Source of the DNA: Planococcus donghaensis MPA1U2
GTDB taxonomy: Bacteria; Bacillota; Bacilli; Bacillales_A; Planococcaceae
Direction: 5' to 3'
Assembly (NCBI RefSeq): GCF_000189395.1
Contig: NZ_AEPB01000012.1
Location: 1 to 64,000 of the forward strand
Length of the DNA: 64,000 nucleotides
The notes under the pieces are model-generated. The model did not search any database, was not told the DNA's origin, and saw only the letters and a list, made by a program, of their open reading frames with translations. Made by a program: the position numbers and the translations under genes. Positions 7,986 through 16,709 of the stretch are shown here, piece after piece (within the stretch, counting starts at the first letter, position 1; the number at the start of each line of letters is the position of its first letter).

Positions 7986-9410
7986 ATGACCTATCCGAAT
8001 TGGTTGAGTCAGCGAAGTTATTTGAGCGGCGAGCGTATGGCCTTGTCGTTTGAGCAACAACAATGGACTTTTTGTGAAATAAATACGATTGCACTTGATT
8101 ATGCAGGGAAACTTAGCGCACTTGGCGTAAATGAAAATTCGCGTGTCGCAGTATTGGCAAAATCCACTCCTGAATTTGTTTTTGTTTTGTATGGCTGTCT
8201 TCACTTAGGTTGTGAAATAGTCATGCTAAATGAACGCTTATCAAGTAACGAGTTAGCCTACCAAATAAATGATGCAGAAGTGGCGTTTATACTTGTCGCT
8301 GATGTGCTAAAAGAAAAAGTGGACGATTCACGCGTGGTTTTATTCGGTGAAATTGAAAATGCCAAACCCGTTCAATTTGAACCGCAGCAGCAATGGGCAA
8401 AAAATCGTACCATTTCGATTATGTATACATCTGGTACGACGGGTCATCCAAAAGGTGTTCGCCAAACAGCAGAAAATCATTTTTCAAGTGCTGTGTCGTC
8501 GGCGCTTAATATTGGTATAGCACCAGAAGATGTTTGGTTATGTGCCGTGCCCTTGTTTCACATTAGCGGATTTTCGATATTGATGAGGTCATTAATTTAT
8601 GGCATGGGGGTTCGGTTATACGAGAAGTTTGATGCAGACCAAAGTGCTGAAGAAATTTGCAATGGCAGCGTGACGCATATGTCAGTTGTTGGAGTGACGT
8701 TAGAGCGTATCTTAACGAGTGTTGAACAAGCTTCCATCCGAGCATCGGATCGTTTTAAAGCCGTGCTTGCTGGAGGTGGACCGATTCCCATTGCTTACAT
8801 GAAACGTGCTAAAAACTGTGGAATTCCGGTGTTGCAAACATACGGTATGACGGAAACATCGTCGCAAACAACAACGTTACAAGTGGCGGACGCAGAGCGA
8901 AAAATCGGATCTGCGGGTAAGCCGTTATTTTTATATGAAGTTAAAACAGAAAAACCTGGGGAAGTAGGAGAAATCCTGATTCGCGGTCCTCAAGTGACGC
9001 CTGGCTATATCGGGAAATTTGCCGAGCGAGAGGTTCAGCAAGATGGCTGGCTTCATACAGGAGACATAGGCTATTTAGATGACGAAGGCTTTTTGTTTGT
9101 TGTGGATCGCCGTTCGGATTTAATCGTCTCTGGCGGGGAAAATGTTTATCCTGCTGAAATCGAAAAAGTGTTATCCGCTCATCCGGCTGTGCAAGAAGTT
9201 GGCGTTTGTGGTGCACCGAGTGATCAGTGGGGAGAAGTTCCTGTGGCATTTGCGGTATTACAAAAAGAGGTGACAGCAGAAGAGCTATTGGCGTATTGTC
9301 GCGAACAGCTGGCATCTTACAAAGTGCCAAAACAATTGAAAGTTGTCGAGTCGTTGCCGCGTAATGCTTCCAATAAGCTGTTGAGAAGAGAGCTGAGAGC
9401 ATGGGTATAG
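7986..9410 (+). CDS. menE: 2-succinylbenzoate-CoA ligase MenE
   Basis: ANL-superfamily adenylating enzyme activating O-succinylbenzoate to its CoA ester. It has the P-loop-like YTSGTTGHPKG (near residues 149-159), YGMTETSS, the TGDIG core motif and the C-terminal lysine region PRNASNKLLRRE. ATG start after GAAAGGA. Its end overlaps menC by 10 bases, so the two are co-translated downstream of the menB hairpin. Confidence 0.95.
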   Translation: MTYPNWLSQRSYLSGERMALSFEQQQWTFCEINTIALDYAGKLSALGVNENSRVAVLAKSTPEFVFVLYGCLHLGCEIVMLNERLSSNELAYQINDAEVAFILVADVLKEKVDDSRVVLFGEIENAKPVQFEPQQQWAKNRTISIMYTSGTTGHPKGVRQTAENHFSSAVSSALNIGIAPEDVWLCAVPLFHISGFSILMRSLIYGMGVRLYEKFDADQSAEEICNGSVTHMSVVGVTLERILTSVEQASIRASDRFKAVLAGGGPIPIAYMKRAKNCGIPVLQTYGMTETSSQTTTLQVADAERKIGSAGKPLFLYEVKTEKPGEVGEILIRGPQVTPGYIGKFAEREVQQDGWLHTGDIGYLDDEGFLFVVDRRSDLIVSGGENVYPAEIEKVLSAHPAVQEVGVCGAPSDQWGEVPVAFAVLQKEVTAEELLAYCREQLASYKVPKQLKVVESLPRNASNKLLRRELRAWV

Positions 9411-10471
9411 CGATTAAAGAGATTGGCCTAAAGACAATACGAAGACCGCTCAAAACCCCATTTAAATCAGTTTTACAGCAAGTAGATGAGCGGGAAGTGA
9501 TTGTTGTGAGTGTGCGAGATGAGTCAGGACACATTGGGTACGGAGAATGCGTAGCGTTTGAAACTCCTTGGTACACAGAAGAAACCATTACCAGCTGTCG
9601 TTTTGTACTCGAGCATGTGTTACTGCCGCTACTCAAGAGTCAAAATCTTCAACACCCAAAAGAAGTGTGGGAGCTGTTCAATGCTGTGAAAGGCAACCGT
9701 ATGGCAAAGGCCGCCATGGAAATGGCTGTGTGGGACTTGTTTGCAAAACAACAGCAGCAACCGCTTTGGCAATTGGTCGGAGGCACTTCAAAAGCAATTC
9801 CTGCTGGCATCGTCGTAGCTGCAGATCCGGCACAAATCGAAAAACGAGTAGCGCAAGCGAACAATGAAGGGTACAAGCGAATCAAAATCAAAATCCATCC
9901 GGATACAGATCCGTCTATGTTGAAGTCAGTTGTTAATAGCTATCCCGAGTTGTTATTTTTCGCGGATGCCAATGGCAGTTTCAATAAAGATAATTTTGAG
10001 CGATTAACAGAATTTGATGATGTGGGATTTGCACTTATTGAGCAGCCGTTTGGAGAGCGTGAGTGGTTGTTACATGCGCGATCAAAAGCACAACTCAACA
10101 CCAAAATTTGCTTAGACGAAAGCATTGCTAGTATAGAAGATGTTCAACAAATGATCGATAGTAAAGCAGGCGATATTGTCGTATTGAAAATGAGTCGCCT
10201 TGGTGGCTGGACGGAAACTTTGAAAGTCGTGAAATTGTGCCGTGAGCACTCGATAAGTATGTGGGTTGGCGGCATGATTGAATTTGGTGTCTCGAAAGCC
10301 CATAATTTAGCACTAGCATCGTTGCCAAGTATCGACTATCCAGGTGATTTTTCTGCCTCCACCCATTTCTGGGAAAAGGATATTATTCAGCCAGCAATCA
10401 TTGTCGACAGTGGAGAAATTCAGTTGAGCGATCAAATAGGAATAGGGTATACGGTAAATCTTGCCGAATAA
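9401..10471 (+). CDS. menC: O-succinylbenzoate synthase MenC
   Basis: Enolase-superfamily dehydratase making O-succinylbenzoate. Visible features are the KIKIHP strand with the catalytic-lysine pattern, acidic metal ligands in FADANGS, EQPF and LDESI, the second lysine in VVLKMSRLGG, and a GGMIEFGVSKAHN barrel end. At 356 residues it belongs to the Gram-positive OSBS/N-acylamino-acid-racemase subgroup, so a promiscuous racemase side activity is possible. Last gene of the men operon; no strong hairpin follows directly. Confidence 0.92.
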   Translation: MGIAIKEIGLKTIRRPLKTPFKSVLQQVDEREVIVVSVRDESGHIGYGECVAFETPWYTEETITSCRFVLEHVLLPLLKSQNLQHPKEVWELFNAVKGNRMAKAAMEMAVWDLFAKQQQQPLWQLVGGTSKAIPAGIVVAADPAQIEKRVAQANNEGYKRIKIKIHPDTDPSMLKSVVNSYPELLFFADANGSFNKDNFERLTEFDDVGFALIEQPFGEREWLLHARSKAQLNTKICLDESIASIEDVQQMIDSKAGDIVVLKMSRLGGWTETLKVVKLCREHSISMWVGGMIEFGVSKAHNLALASLPSIDYPGDFSASTHFWEKDIIQPAIIVDSGEIQLSDQIGIGYTVNLAE

Positions 10472-10584
10472 AATATTTCTTTAAGTTAACGAAAAGTTCT
10501 TGAACGACTGCTGTGTTTTTGGGTGTATAATACAGAAAAGTAAATCAGAGTCGATTCGTTGGCGGATCATAAGGTGGGGAACAT

Positions 10585-11253
10585 ATGAAAAATTCAGAAG
10601 AGGCGATCATCAAACATTTTGCGATTGGTTTACCTGAGAAAATGACGTATGGAAACGGCGAGGAAATGGAAACGGCCATTCGTAAAAAAACTGTACAAGA
10701 ATCGTTTTTAACGAAAGACGGTTTTAGTGGAGATGGAGTGGCTGATGTAAAATATCACGGGGGACCAGATCGCGCTGTGTGCTTGTATCCTTATGAACAT
10801 TATGCTTTTTGGAACGATCAGTTTGAAACGACATTGCCTCCAGCTGCTTTCGGGGAAAACCTAACTGTGACGAATATGCTAGAGCGGGATGTTTGCATCG
10901 GTGATATTTTTCAAATAGGCGATGCCATCGTTCAAATCACGCAAGGACGAGTTCCTTGCAACACAATCGACCGACGTCTTGAGATGAAGCCTTTGTTAAA
11001 AGCAATGGTGAAAACAGGCTATACAGGTTATCTTTGTCGTGTGTTAGAAGAAGGAACCGTTCGAGCTGATTCGATCATTCGAAAGGTCTCAAAAAGTCCG
11101 ACACAAGTGTCAGTTCTTTATGCCAATGAAATCAATTTCCACAAACCAAGAGATGTTGACGGGATTATGAAAGTGCTTGGAGCGGAAGAATTAGCAGCTG
11201 AATGGCGTCAATTTTTGACAAAGCGATTGACGAAATTGACGTCAGGAAAGTAG
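10585..11253 (+). CDS. MOSC-domain protein (YiiM/YflK type)
   Basis: A 222-residue protein with a MOSC beta-barrel: KYHGGPDRAVCLYPYEHYAFW, AFGENLTV and the conserved cysteine motif GRVPCNTID, the cysteine expected to hold a sulfur or molybdenum-cofactor ligand. A short helical YiiM-like C-terminus follows. Members act in molybdenum-dependent reduction of N-hydroxylated compounds; the substrate here is unknown. ATG start with GGTGGGG upstream. A TATAAT box at 10526-10531 could be its promoter, though the nearest TTGAAC is 20 bases away. It ends at a strong shared terminator. Confidence 0.88.
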   Translation: MKNSEEAIIKHFAIGLPEKMTYGNGEEMETAIRKKTVQESFLTKDGFSGDGVADVKYHGGPDRAVCLYPYEHYAFWNDQFETTLPPAAFGENLTVTNMLERDVCIGDIFQIGDAIVQITQGRVPCNTIDRRLEMKPLLKAMVKTGYTGYLCRVLEEGTVRADSIIRKVSKSPTQVSVLYANEINFHKPRDVDGIMKVLGAEELAAEWRQFLTKRLTKLTSGK

Positions 11254-11286
11254 TATAAACTATAAGGTGAAGGAACAGATTATCAA

Positions 11287-11343
11287 AATACAAAACAGCG
11301 GTGGAATGAGTGCTAAACACTCATTCCACCGCTGTTTTGTATT
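11287..11343. terminator. Strong bidirectional terminator
   Basis: A 26-bp perfect stem with a 5-base loop (CTAAA), flanked by A-rich and T-rich ends. It serves the MOSC gene on plus and the metal-binding lipoprotein gene on minus, touching the latter's stop codon. Confidence 0.93.
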
Positions 11344-12333
11344 CTATTTCAAAATTGTTTCCAACACTTGAAGGTTTTTCTCCATTAAAGTAAAGTAAGT
11401 TTCTTCGTTATCGATGTTTTCTTGTGTTAAAACACCGAGGTTGTGCATTTCGATGGCTTCTGCACCGACTTCTTTTTGGATAACTTTGGTTAAGTTAGAG
11501 GATACGTTTTGTTCGAAAACAATATATTGTAAATCGTATTCTTTTGCTAAATCTACAATTTCCGTCAATTCTTTTTGTGAAGGTTCGTTTTGACTGTTTA
11601 AACCAGCAATGGCGATTTGTTTAAAGCCGTATGGTTCTGAAAGATAACCAAACGCCGCATGTGATACAAAAAATGTGTCTTTGCTGACACGTTCTGCTAA
11701 AGAGTCGAATGAACGATCTAGATTTTCTAGTTCAATAATCAGTTCTGTGTAATTACTTTCGTACACTTCCGCATTTTCTGGATCTGCTTTAACTAAAGAA
11801 TCTTTAATCGATTCTACTAGTTTTTGACTCAATACAGGTGACATCCAAACGTGCGGATCTGTTGAACCGTGATCATGATCATCGTGACTTTCAGCTTCCT
11901 CCGCATGCTCATCTTCAACTACATCTTCTTCATGAGTTTCTTCTTGATGACCCAGTGCGGCTTCTAAATCTTCATCTGTAATTTGATCCGCAGTCGCTAC
12001 GAATTCAACATTTTCGTTTTCCAATGTCTTTTTCGCATTGTCGATAAATCCTTCCAGACCCAAGCCAATCGAGAACATCAAATCTGCATCTGCCAGTTTG
12101 ATCATGTCTTGCTGTGTTGGTTCAAACGTGTGTTCATTAGAACCAGCTGGATAAATCGATTGAACTTCGACAAAATCGCCACCGATGCGTTCAGTAAAAT
12201 AAGTAAGTGGATAAACCGTTGTGTACACTTGCAGCTTAGAGTCATCATTGTCGATACTCTGTGCTTCTTCGCTTGTTTTTCCGCAAGCTGCTAATAGTAA
12301 AAATAAGGAAAGCAATAATAAGATTTTTTTCAT
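11344..12333 (-). CDS. Zinc ABC transporter substrate-binding lipoprotein (ZnuA/AdcA-like)
   Basis: Cluster A-I metal-binding protein with a lipoprotein signal (lipobox LAAC, cysteine 17 from the chosen start), the PAGSNEHTFEPT metal-ligand motif, and an acidic His-rich loop (about residues 127-162, with HDDHDHG) ending in DPHVWMSP, typical of zinc rather than manganese binders. The start is the ATG of MKKILLL with GGAGGT before it; an in-frame ATG four codons earlier would place that site inside the gene. A Zur-like palindrome lies 10 bases upstream. No permease or ATPase gene adjoins, so the rest of the importer must lie elsewhere. Confidence 0.9.
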   Translation of the reverse strand: MKKILLLLSLFLLLAACGKTSEEAQSIDNDDSKLQVYTTVYPLTYFTERIGGDFVEVQSIYPAGSNEHTFEPTQQDMIKLADADLMFSIGLGLEGFIDNAKKTLENENVEFVATADQITDEDLEAALGHQEETHEEDVVEDEHAEEAESHDDHDHGSTDPHVWMSPVLSQKLVESIKDSLVKADPENAEVYESNYTELIIELENLDRSFDSLAERVSKDTFFVSHAAFGYLSEPYGFKQIAIAGLNSQNEPSQKELTEIVDLAKEYDLQYIVFEQNVSSNLTKVIQKEVGAEAIEMHNLGVLTQENIDNEETYFTLMEKNLQVLETILK

Positions 12334-12343
12334 GTCTACCTCC

Positions 12344-12364
12344 AAAATGTAACGATTACGTTTT
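12344..12364 (-). promoter_or_regulatory. Predicted Zur box
   Basis: Core GTAACGATTAC inside A/T-rich flanks (AAAAT...GTTTT). It matches the Bacillus Zur consensus core GTAATnATTAC at all but one half-site position. It sits between promoter and start codon of the zinc-binding lipoprotein gene, so zinc-dependent repression is inferred. Confidence 0.8.
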
Positions 12365-12407
12365 ATTGACTAGTAGAATATTACATGATGCTCTTTGAAA
12401 ACACAAG

Positions 12408-12434
12408 AAAAACCACCAATTATTTTTTTGGTGG
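12408..12434 (-). terminator. Terminator of yidD
   Basis: Minus-strand hairpin CCACCAA/TTGGTGG followed by T5, overlapping the yidD stop region. Confidence 0.75.
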
Positions 12435-12650
12435 CCATTCTTCTGGAACAAAATCGATGCCGCCTTTATGGAAAGGGTGGCAGCTTAAAATTCGTTTTGT
12501 TGCTAAATATCCGCCTTTTAATGCACCGTGTTTTTCTACTGCTTCAATTCCATAATGAGAACAAGTTGGATAAAATCGGCAACTTGGCGGTGATAAAGGT
12601 GAGATAAATCGCTGATAAAAACGGAATATTTTTAGTAAGGCTGTTTTCAA
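12420..12650 (-). CDS. yidD: Membrane protein insertion efficiency factor YidD
   Basis: A 76-residue member of the YidD family, a small membrane-associated protein linked to YidC/Sec-dependent insertion. It shows the family signature [32 protein letters not shown] and the [13 protein letters not shown] end, with three conserved cysteines. The start is TTG (the only upstream start in frame); the ribosome site AAAAGAG is weak. Usually near rnpA, but here alone between the zinc lipoprotein gene and dps. Confidence 0.95.
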   Translation of the reverse strand: MKTALLKIFRFYQRFISPLSPPSCRFYPTCSHYGIEAVEKHGALKGGYLATKRILSCHPFHKGGIDFVPEEWPPKK

Positions 12651-12685
12651 AATGGTTCAGCTCTTTTCGTCAAATTACTTTATAT

Positions 12686-12711
12686 GTTTATTGTAGGGGC
12701 AGGAGAGGTAT
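12686..12711 (+). promoter_or_regulatory. Sigma-B-like promoter of dps
   Basis: GTTTAT, 14 bases, AGGTAT. This compares with the sigma-B consensus GTTTAA-N12-14-GGGTAT, one mismatch in each box. It lies about 50 bases before the dps start. The B. subtilis dps gene is known to be sigma-B dependent. Confidence 0.7.
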
Positions 12712-12758
12712 AAATAAAGTATAAGAACTTATCAAAAAAATATGGAGAGTGATTGGGA

Positions 12759-13205
12759 ATGTCAAACGAATTAAACCATGAATTAAACGTGCAGGTGGCA
12801 ACATGGTCTGTTGCTTACACAAAATTACATAATTTTCATTGGTACGTAAAAGGACCTTCGTTCTTTACCTTGCATGTAAAATTTGAAGAATTGTATAACG
12901 AAGCAACGTTACACATGGATGAAATTGCGGAACGTCTACTTGCGCTTGGTGGAAAGCCAGTGGCAACGATGAAAGAGCAGCTAGAGCTTTCTGTAGTAGA
13001 AGAAGCAAGTAGCAAAGAAACAGCAGAAGAAATGGTCGATGCCATCGTAAGTGATTATGATAAAATTATGAAATCCTTGAAAAAAGGCATGCATTTAGCA
13101 GCTGACGACGGTGATGACATGACAGAAGACATGTTAAATGCCGTTCATCAAAATCTTGAAAAACATTCTTGGATGTTATCAGCATTTTTGGGCGAAAAGA
13201 AGTAA
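12759..13205 (+). CDS. dps: Dps-family DNA-binding/mini-ferritin protein
   Basis: A 148-residue ferritin-like four-helix protein that oxidises and stores iron and protects DNA in stress. The intersubunit ferroxidase ligands are visible: His27 in HNFHWYVKG and Asp54/Glu58 in HMDEIAER. I start at the second possible start (ATG of MSNELN), because GGAGAG is 9 bases away and would be only 3 from the upstream TTG. The sigma-B-like promoter agrees with a general-stress role. It is followed by a clean terminator. Confidence 0.95.
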   Translation: MSNELNHELNVQVATWSVAYTKLHNFHWYVKGPSFFTLHVKFEELYNEATLHMDEIAERLLALGGKPVATMKEQLELSVVEEASSKETAEEMVDAIVSDYDKIMKSLKKGMHLAADDGDDMTEDMLNAVHQNLEKHSWMLSAFLGEKK

Positions 13206-13218
13206 GATAAGATTATAC

Positions 13219-13249
13219 AAACGTACACTGAGTTTTAGTGTACGTTTTT
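13219..13249 (+). terminator. Terminator of dps
   Basis: An 11-bp stem AAACGTACACT/AGTGTACGTTT with a T-run. Confidence 0.9.
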
Positions 13250-13271
13250 CTTATGGCAACGGGGTGAAGAA

Positions 13272-13730
13272 ATGCAGTATCAAGATCTGAACGGCTATTC
13301 GTGCGAATTATCATTTGAAAAAAATCGATTTTCGATTGAAAGCAAACATGTGTTAGTGATCTGTTGTTATAAAGGAGACTGGGTTCTGACGCGACACAAT
13401 AAACGGGGTCTAGAGTTTCCAGGCGGTAAAGTAGAGTCAGGCGAAAGTTTACAAGAGGCTGCGAAGAGGGAAGTTTATGAAGAAACGGGAGCTCGCGTTA
13501 AAGGGTTGGAATGGTTTGCAGAATATGTTGTTTTTACTGAACAGCCTTTTTGTAAAACGGTTTTTATCGGAAAGGTCGACCAAATAGACACCATTCCACT
13601 TCTCGAGACAACAGGCATCATCTTGCTGAAAGACTTAAAACTCACGGATGAATTTAGTTTTTTAATGAAAGATAACGGAATGGCAACCATAATCGAGAAG
13701 GTGAAACAACTTGGACAATGGAACGATTGA
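13272..13730 (+). CDS. ytkD: Nudix nucleoside triphosphatase YtkD
   Basis: A 152-residue Nudix hydrolase with a perfect Nudix box (G52, E58, R66-E67, E70-E71, G73). B. subtilis YtkD hydrolyses purine (d)NTPs including oxidised dGTP and is implicated in sanitising nucleotide pools. It neighbours dps as in B. subtilis, which fits an oxidative-stress setting. ATG start after GGGGTGAAG. It overlaps the following gene by 20 bases. Confidence 0.92.
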   Translation: MQYQDLNGYSCELSFEKNRFSIESKHVLVICCYKGDWVLTRHNKRGLEFPGGKVESGESLQEAAKREVYEETGARVKGLEWFAEYVVFTEQPFCKTVFIGKVDQIDTIPLLETTGIILLKDLKLTDEFSFLMKDNGMATIIEKVKQLGQWND

Positions 13731-14490
13731 AACAAAAAAACGATATCCTTCTCCAAATCCTCATGTTCAATTGACAGAAATCGTGTATTGGTCAGAAGGA
13801 TTGCGAGTAAAAGGAATGCTAGCTGAACCGAAAAAAAGAGGGAACTATAGTGGAATCTTGTATTTAAGAGGAGGCATTCAGTCAATCGGGATGGTACGTC
13901 CTGCACGAATTGCTCAGTTTGCCGCGCAAGGTTTTATTGTGTTTGCTCCTTATTATCGAGGCAATCGAGGCGGTGAAGGGCGCGATGAATTTGCAGGGGA
14001 AGACCGTTGGGATGCCGTGCATGCGGTGGATGTGTTGAAACAATTCAGCAATGGAAATGTTCATTTATTGGCGTTTTCACGTGGCGGCATTATGGCATTA
14101 TGGACAGCAATTTTACGTCAAGATATTACATCGGTCGTCACGTGGGCAGGTGTTACGGATACAGTATTAACGTATAAAGAACGCCCTGATATGCGCCGTA
14201 TGATGAAGCGACTTTACGGGGGAACCCCAAATACCGCTTTGACTCATTTTGAAGAACGCAATCCGTTATTGCGTATTGAAGAAACTGCTGCGCCCGTTTT
14301 AATCATTCATGGCTTACAAGATGACAACGTCTCACCTGGACAAGCGTATTTGTTAGAAGAAGCGTTAAAATTAAACGATCAACCATATGAAACGTGGTAC
14401 TTTCCTGAGTACACGCATTTCTTTCCACCCGCAGCAAATCGACAAACTGTAAAAGCAGTGTGTCACTGGATGAGAGAAAAAGAAAAGTAA
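13711..14490 (+). CDS. ytmA: Prolyl-oligopeptidase-family serine hydrolase (YtmA-like)
   Basis: A 259-residue alpha/beta hydrolase of peptidase family S9 without the beta-propeller. The nucleophile elbow is AFSRGG, the acid GLQDDNV and the histidine EYTHFF. The substrate is unknown. TTG start inside the ytkD end, with AAGGTG 7 bases upstream; no better start exists further in. Position next to ytkD and convergent to pckA matches B. subtilis ytmA. Confidence 0.85.
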   Translation: MDNGTIETKKRYPSPNPHVQLTEIVYWSEGLRVKGMLAEPKKRGNYSGILYLRGGIQSIGMVRPARIAQFAAQGFIVFAPYYRGNRGGEGRDEFAGEDRWDAVHAVDVLKQFSNGNVHLLAFSRGGIMALWTAILRQDITSVVTWAGVTDTVLTYKERPDMRRMMKRLYGGTPNTALTHFEERNPLLRIEETAAPVLIIHGLQDDNVSPGQAYLLEEALKLNDQPYETWYFPEYTHFFPPAANRQTVKAVCHWMREKEK

Positions 14491-14491
14491 A

Positions 14492-14527
14492 AAAAGCCCG
14501 TTCGGATTTTATTCCGAACGGGCTTTT
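14492..14527. terminator. Bidirectional terminator ytmA/pckA
   Basis: A 15-bp perfect stem AAAAGCCCGTTCGGA with a 6-base loop, between convergent genes. Confidence 0.92.
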
Positions 14528-14533
14528 GTGAAA

Positions 14534-16123
14534 TTATTTTTGAGTTGGTCCGCCTTGCACGCTGATTTCAGGTGCGACAGTGCCGAACTTTTTAAAGTTT
14601 TCTTGGAATTCTTGTGCTAATTCATTCGCTTTTTTGTCATATGCTTCTTTATCATCCCATGCATGGCGTGGGTTTAATACTTCTGTGGGAACTCCAGGTA
14701 TTTCTGTTGGAATTTCAAAACCGAAGATCGCTTCTTTTTCAGTTGGTACATTGTTTAATTCGCCTTTGATGGCAGCACGAACCATTGTACGCGTGTAAGA
14801 AAGTTTCATACGACTACCAACTCCGTAAACGCCACCAGTCCAACCCGTGTTCACAAGGAAAACTTGAGCACCGTGCTCGTCGATTTTCTTGCCTAGCATT
14901 TCAGCGTATACTGTTGCGTGTAACGGCAAGAAAGGTGAACCAAAGCAAGTTGAGAACGTTGCTTCAGGTGAAGTAATTCCGCGTTCTGTGCCTGCTAGTT
15001 TAGACGTGTATCCACTTAAGAAGTGGTACATAGCTTGTTCTTTTGTTAATTTACTGATTGGAGGCAATACGCCAAATGCGTCAGCAGTCAAGAAGACAAT
15101 CGTTTTAGGATGTCCTGCAACTGAAGGGTCTACAATATTGTCGATAGCTTGCATTGGGTATGCAGCACGCGTGTTTTCAGTTAATGAACCATCGTCATAG
15201 TTTGGAATGCGTGTTTCAGGATCAACTACAACGTTTTCAAGAACTGAACCAAAACGAATTGCATCGTAAATTTGTGGTTCGTTTTCACGAGACAAATTGA
15301 TTGTTTTAGCGTAGCAGCCGCCTTCAATGTTAAAGACACCGTTATCTGACCAACCGTGCTCATCGTCACCGATTAGCTTACGATTGCCATCAGCTGATAA
15401 AGTCGTTTTACCCGTACCAGATAAACCGAAGAACAATGTGACATCGCCTTCTGGCCCAACATTTGCTGAACAGTGCATAGGTAAAATGCCTTTTTCAGGA
15501 AGTAAGTAGTTCATAATAGAGAAAATCGATTTTTTCATTTCGCCAGCGTATTCAGTTCCGCCGATCAAAATGATTCTTTGCTCCATTGATACGATGATGA
15601 AAGTTTCAGAAGCTGTACCGTCAACTTCAGGGTCTGCCTGGAAAGTTGGAGCATACACAACAGTGAATTCAGCTTCATGTGTTTGTAATTCTTCAGCCGA
15701 TGGACGGATGAACAATTGGTGAGCAAATAGATTGTGCCATGCGTATTCATTGATTGTTTGGATAGGTACACGTGATTCGTGGTCAGCACCAGCAAATCCT
15801 TTGAAAACGTAAAGCGCATCTTTGTCTTTTAAGTGCTTAATCACTTTAGCGTAGAGCTTTTCAAACACTTCGCTTGAGATTGGACGGTTCACATTGCCCC
15901 AGTCGACTTTGTTTTTAGAGCTTTCTTCTTCCACCATGTATTTGTCTTTCGGTGAGCGGCCAGTATATTTTCCTGTTTCCGCTTTTACAGCGCCTTCCCG
16001 AGTTAATACCGCTTCCTTGCGGGATGTTGCTGCTTCCACTAGTTGTGGCACTGATAATTGAACATGCACATTTTGGCCAGTTAAAAGTTCCTTCAAGTCG
16101 TTTGCAAAGTTCACTGAAGTCAT
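14534..16123 (-). CDS. pckA: Phosphoenolpyruvate carboxykinase (ATP)
   Basis: Gluconeogenic enzyme converting oxaloacetate and ATP to phosphoenolpyruvate, CO2 and ADP. At 529 residues it has the full length of the bacterial ATP-dependent class. The kinase-1a P-loop [11 protein letters not shown], the metal region [10 protein letters not shown] and the substrate motif TGRSPKDKY are present. ATG start with AAGGAAGG upstream. Divergent from metK, as in B. subtilis; a CcpN-type site overlaps its likely -10. Confidence 0.97.
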   Translation of the reverse strand: MTSVNFANDLKELLTGQNVHVQLSVPQLVEAATSRKEAVLTREGAVKAETGKYTGRSPKDKYMVEEESSKNKVDWGNVNRPISSEVFEKLYAKVIKHLKDKDALYVFKGFAGADHESRVPIQTINEYAWHNLFAHQLFIRPSAEELQTHEAEFTVVYAPTFQADPEVDGTASETFIIVSMEQRIILIGGTEYAGEMKKSIFSIMNYLLPEKGILPMHCSANVGPEGDVTLFFGLSGTGKTTLSADGNRKLIGDDEHGWSDNGVFNIEGGCYAKTINLSRENEPQIYDAIRFGSVLENVVVDPETRIPNYDDGSLTENTRAAYPMQAIDNIVDPSVAGHPKTIVFLTADAFGVLPPISKLTKEQAMYHFLSGYTSKLAGTERGITSPEATFSTCFGSPFLPLHATVYAEMLGKKIDEHGAQVFLVNTGWTGGVYGVGSRMKLSYTRTMVRAAIKGELNNVPTEKEAIFGFEIPTEIPGVPTEVLNPRHAWDDKEAYDKKANELAQEFQENFKKFGTVAPEISVQGGPTQK

Positions 16124-16185
16124 ATATATGTACCTTCCTTTTCTGTTATTCCCATAGCAATGGGGAGGATGTATATTCGTTCATT

Positions 16186-16196
16186 AGTATAACACA
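16186..16196 (-). promoter_or_regulatory. CcpN-like operator over the pckA -10
   Basis: The minus strand reads TGTGTTATACT, an exact match to the CcpN recognition pattern TRTGHYATAYW as I remember it. The last six bases, TATACT, form a good -10, with TAGACT 16 bases upstream as -35. CcpN represses pckA and gapB in B. subtilis. Confidence 0.65.
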
Positions 16197-16348
16197 TTAG
16201 GTTTATTAGTCTACACTAATCCACTGCAGAAATTAAAAAAATTGGATGACATTAACACTATATATAGTAAGAATAGTTGAGCATTTCGAATTTATGGTGG
16301 TTTTCAAACGTTAAACACAAAGTCTGTCAATTTAATTTACATAAAATG

Positions 16349-16377
16349 TTGACATCGCAGTGCTACTTCCGTATGAT
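16349..16377 (+). promoter_or_regulatory. Sigma-A promoter of the metK leader
   Basis: Consensus TTGACA, 17 bases, TATGAT. It starts a transcript about 15 bases before the SAM riboswitch. Confidence 0.88.
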
Positions 16378-16392
16378 GAAAAATTGAACGGA

Positions 16393-16508
16393 TACTCTTA
16401 TTCCGAGCTGGTGGAGGGGGCAGGCCCTATGAAACCCGGCAACCTGCTACATGTGTAGTGATGGTGCCCAACCTGACACAAGGCGAACAGGCCTTGGATG
16501 ATAAGAGT
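16393..16508 (+). ncRNA. SAM-I riboswitch (S-box) of metK
   Basis: The P1 stem ACTCTTAT/ATAAGAGT encloses the S-box conserved cores: GAGCTGGTGGAGGG, CCCTATGAAACCCGGCAACC, ATGGTGCCCAACCTG and GGCGAACAGGCC. SAM binding should stabilise P1 and let the downstream terminator form, shutting off metK. Confidence 0.96.
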
Positions 16509-16529
16509 GAAAGGTGCTTATGATGATTT

Positions 16530-16567
16530 TTCCTTTCCTCATGCAGAATGAGTGAAGGGATTTTTTT
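16530..16567 (+). terminator. S-box terminator hairpin
   Basis: TCCTTTCCTCAT/ATGAGTGAAGGGA stem followed by T7. This is the expression platform of the riboswitch. Confidence 0.85.
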
Positions 16568-16709
16568 ATGAAATGCCCTTAATCCTCGTGTGCAAAGGCC
16601 ACAAACGGCTTGAAGTTCAATCCAGATTTTCTGGAACGGACTTGACATGGGAAACGAGTACCGTATCAATTTCGAGAGCAATCTCGCAGGATATAAGGAG
16701 GAACATTTT

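Noticed and set aside
16647-16709. Upstream extension of metK as a leader peptide
   Set aside because: It is simply in frame with metK, has no ribosome site of its own, and the TTG after AAGGAGG gives the normal MetK length.
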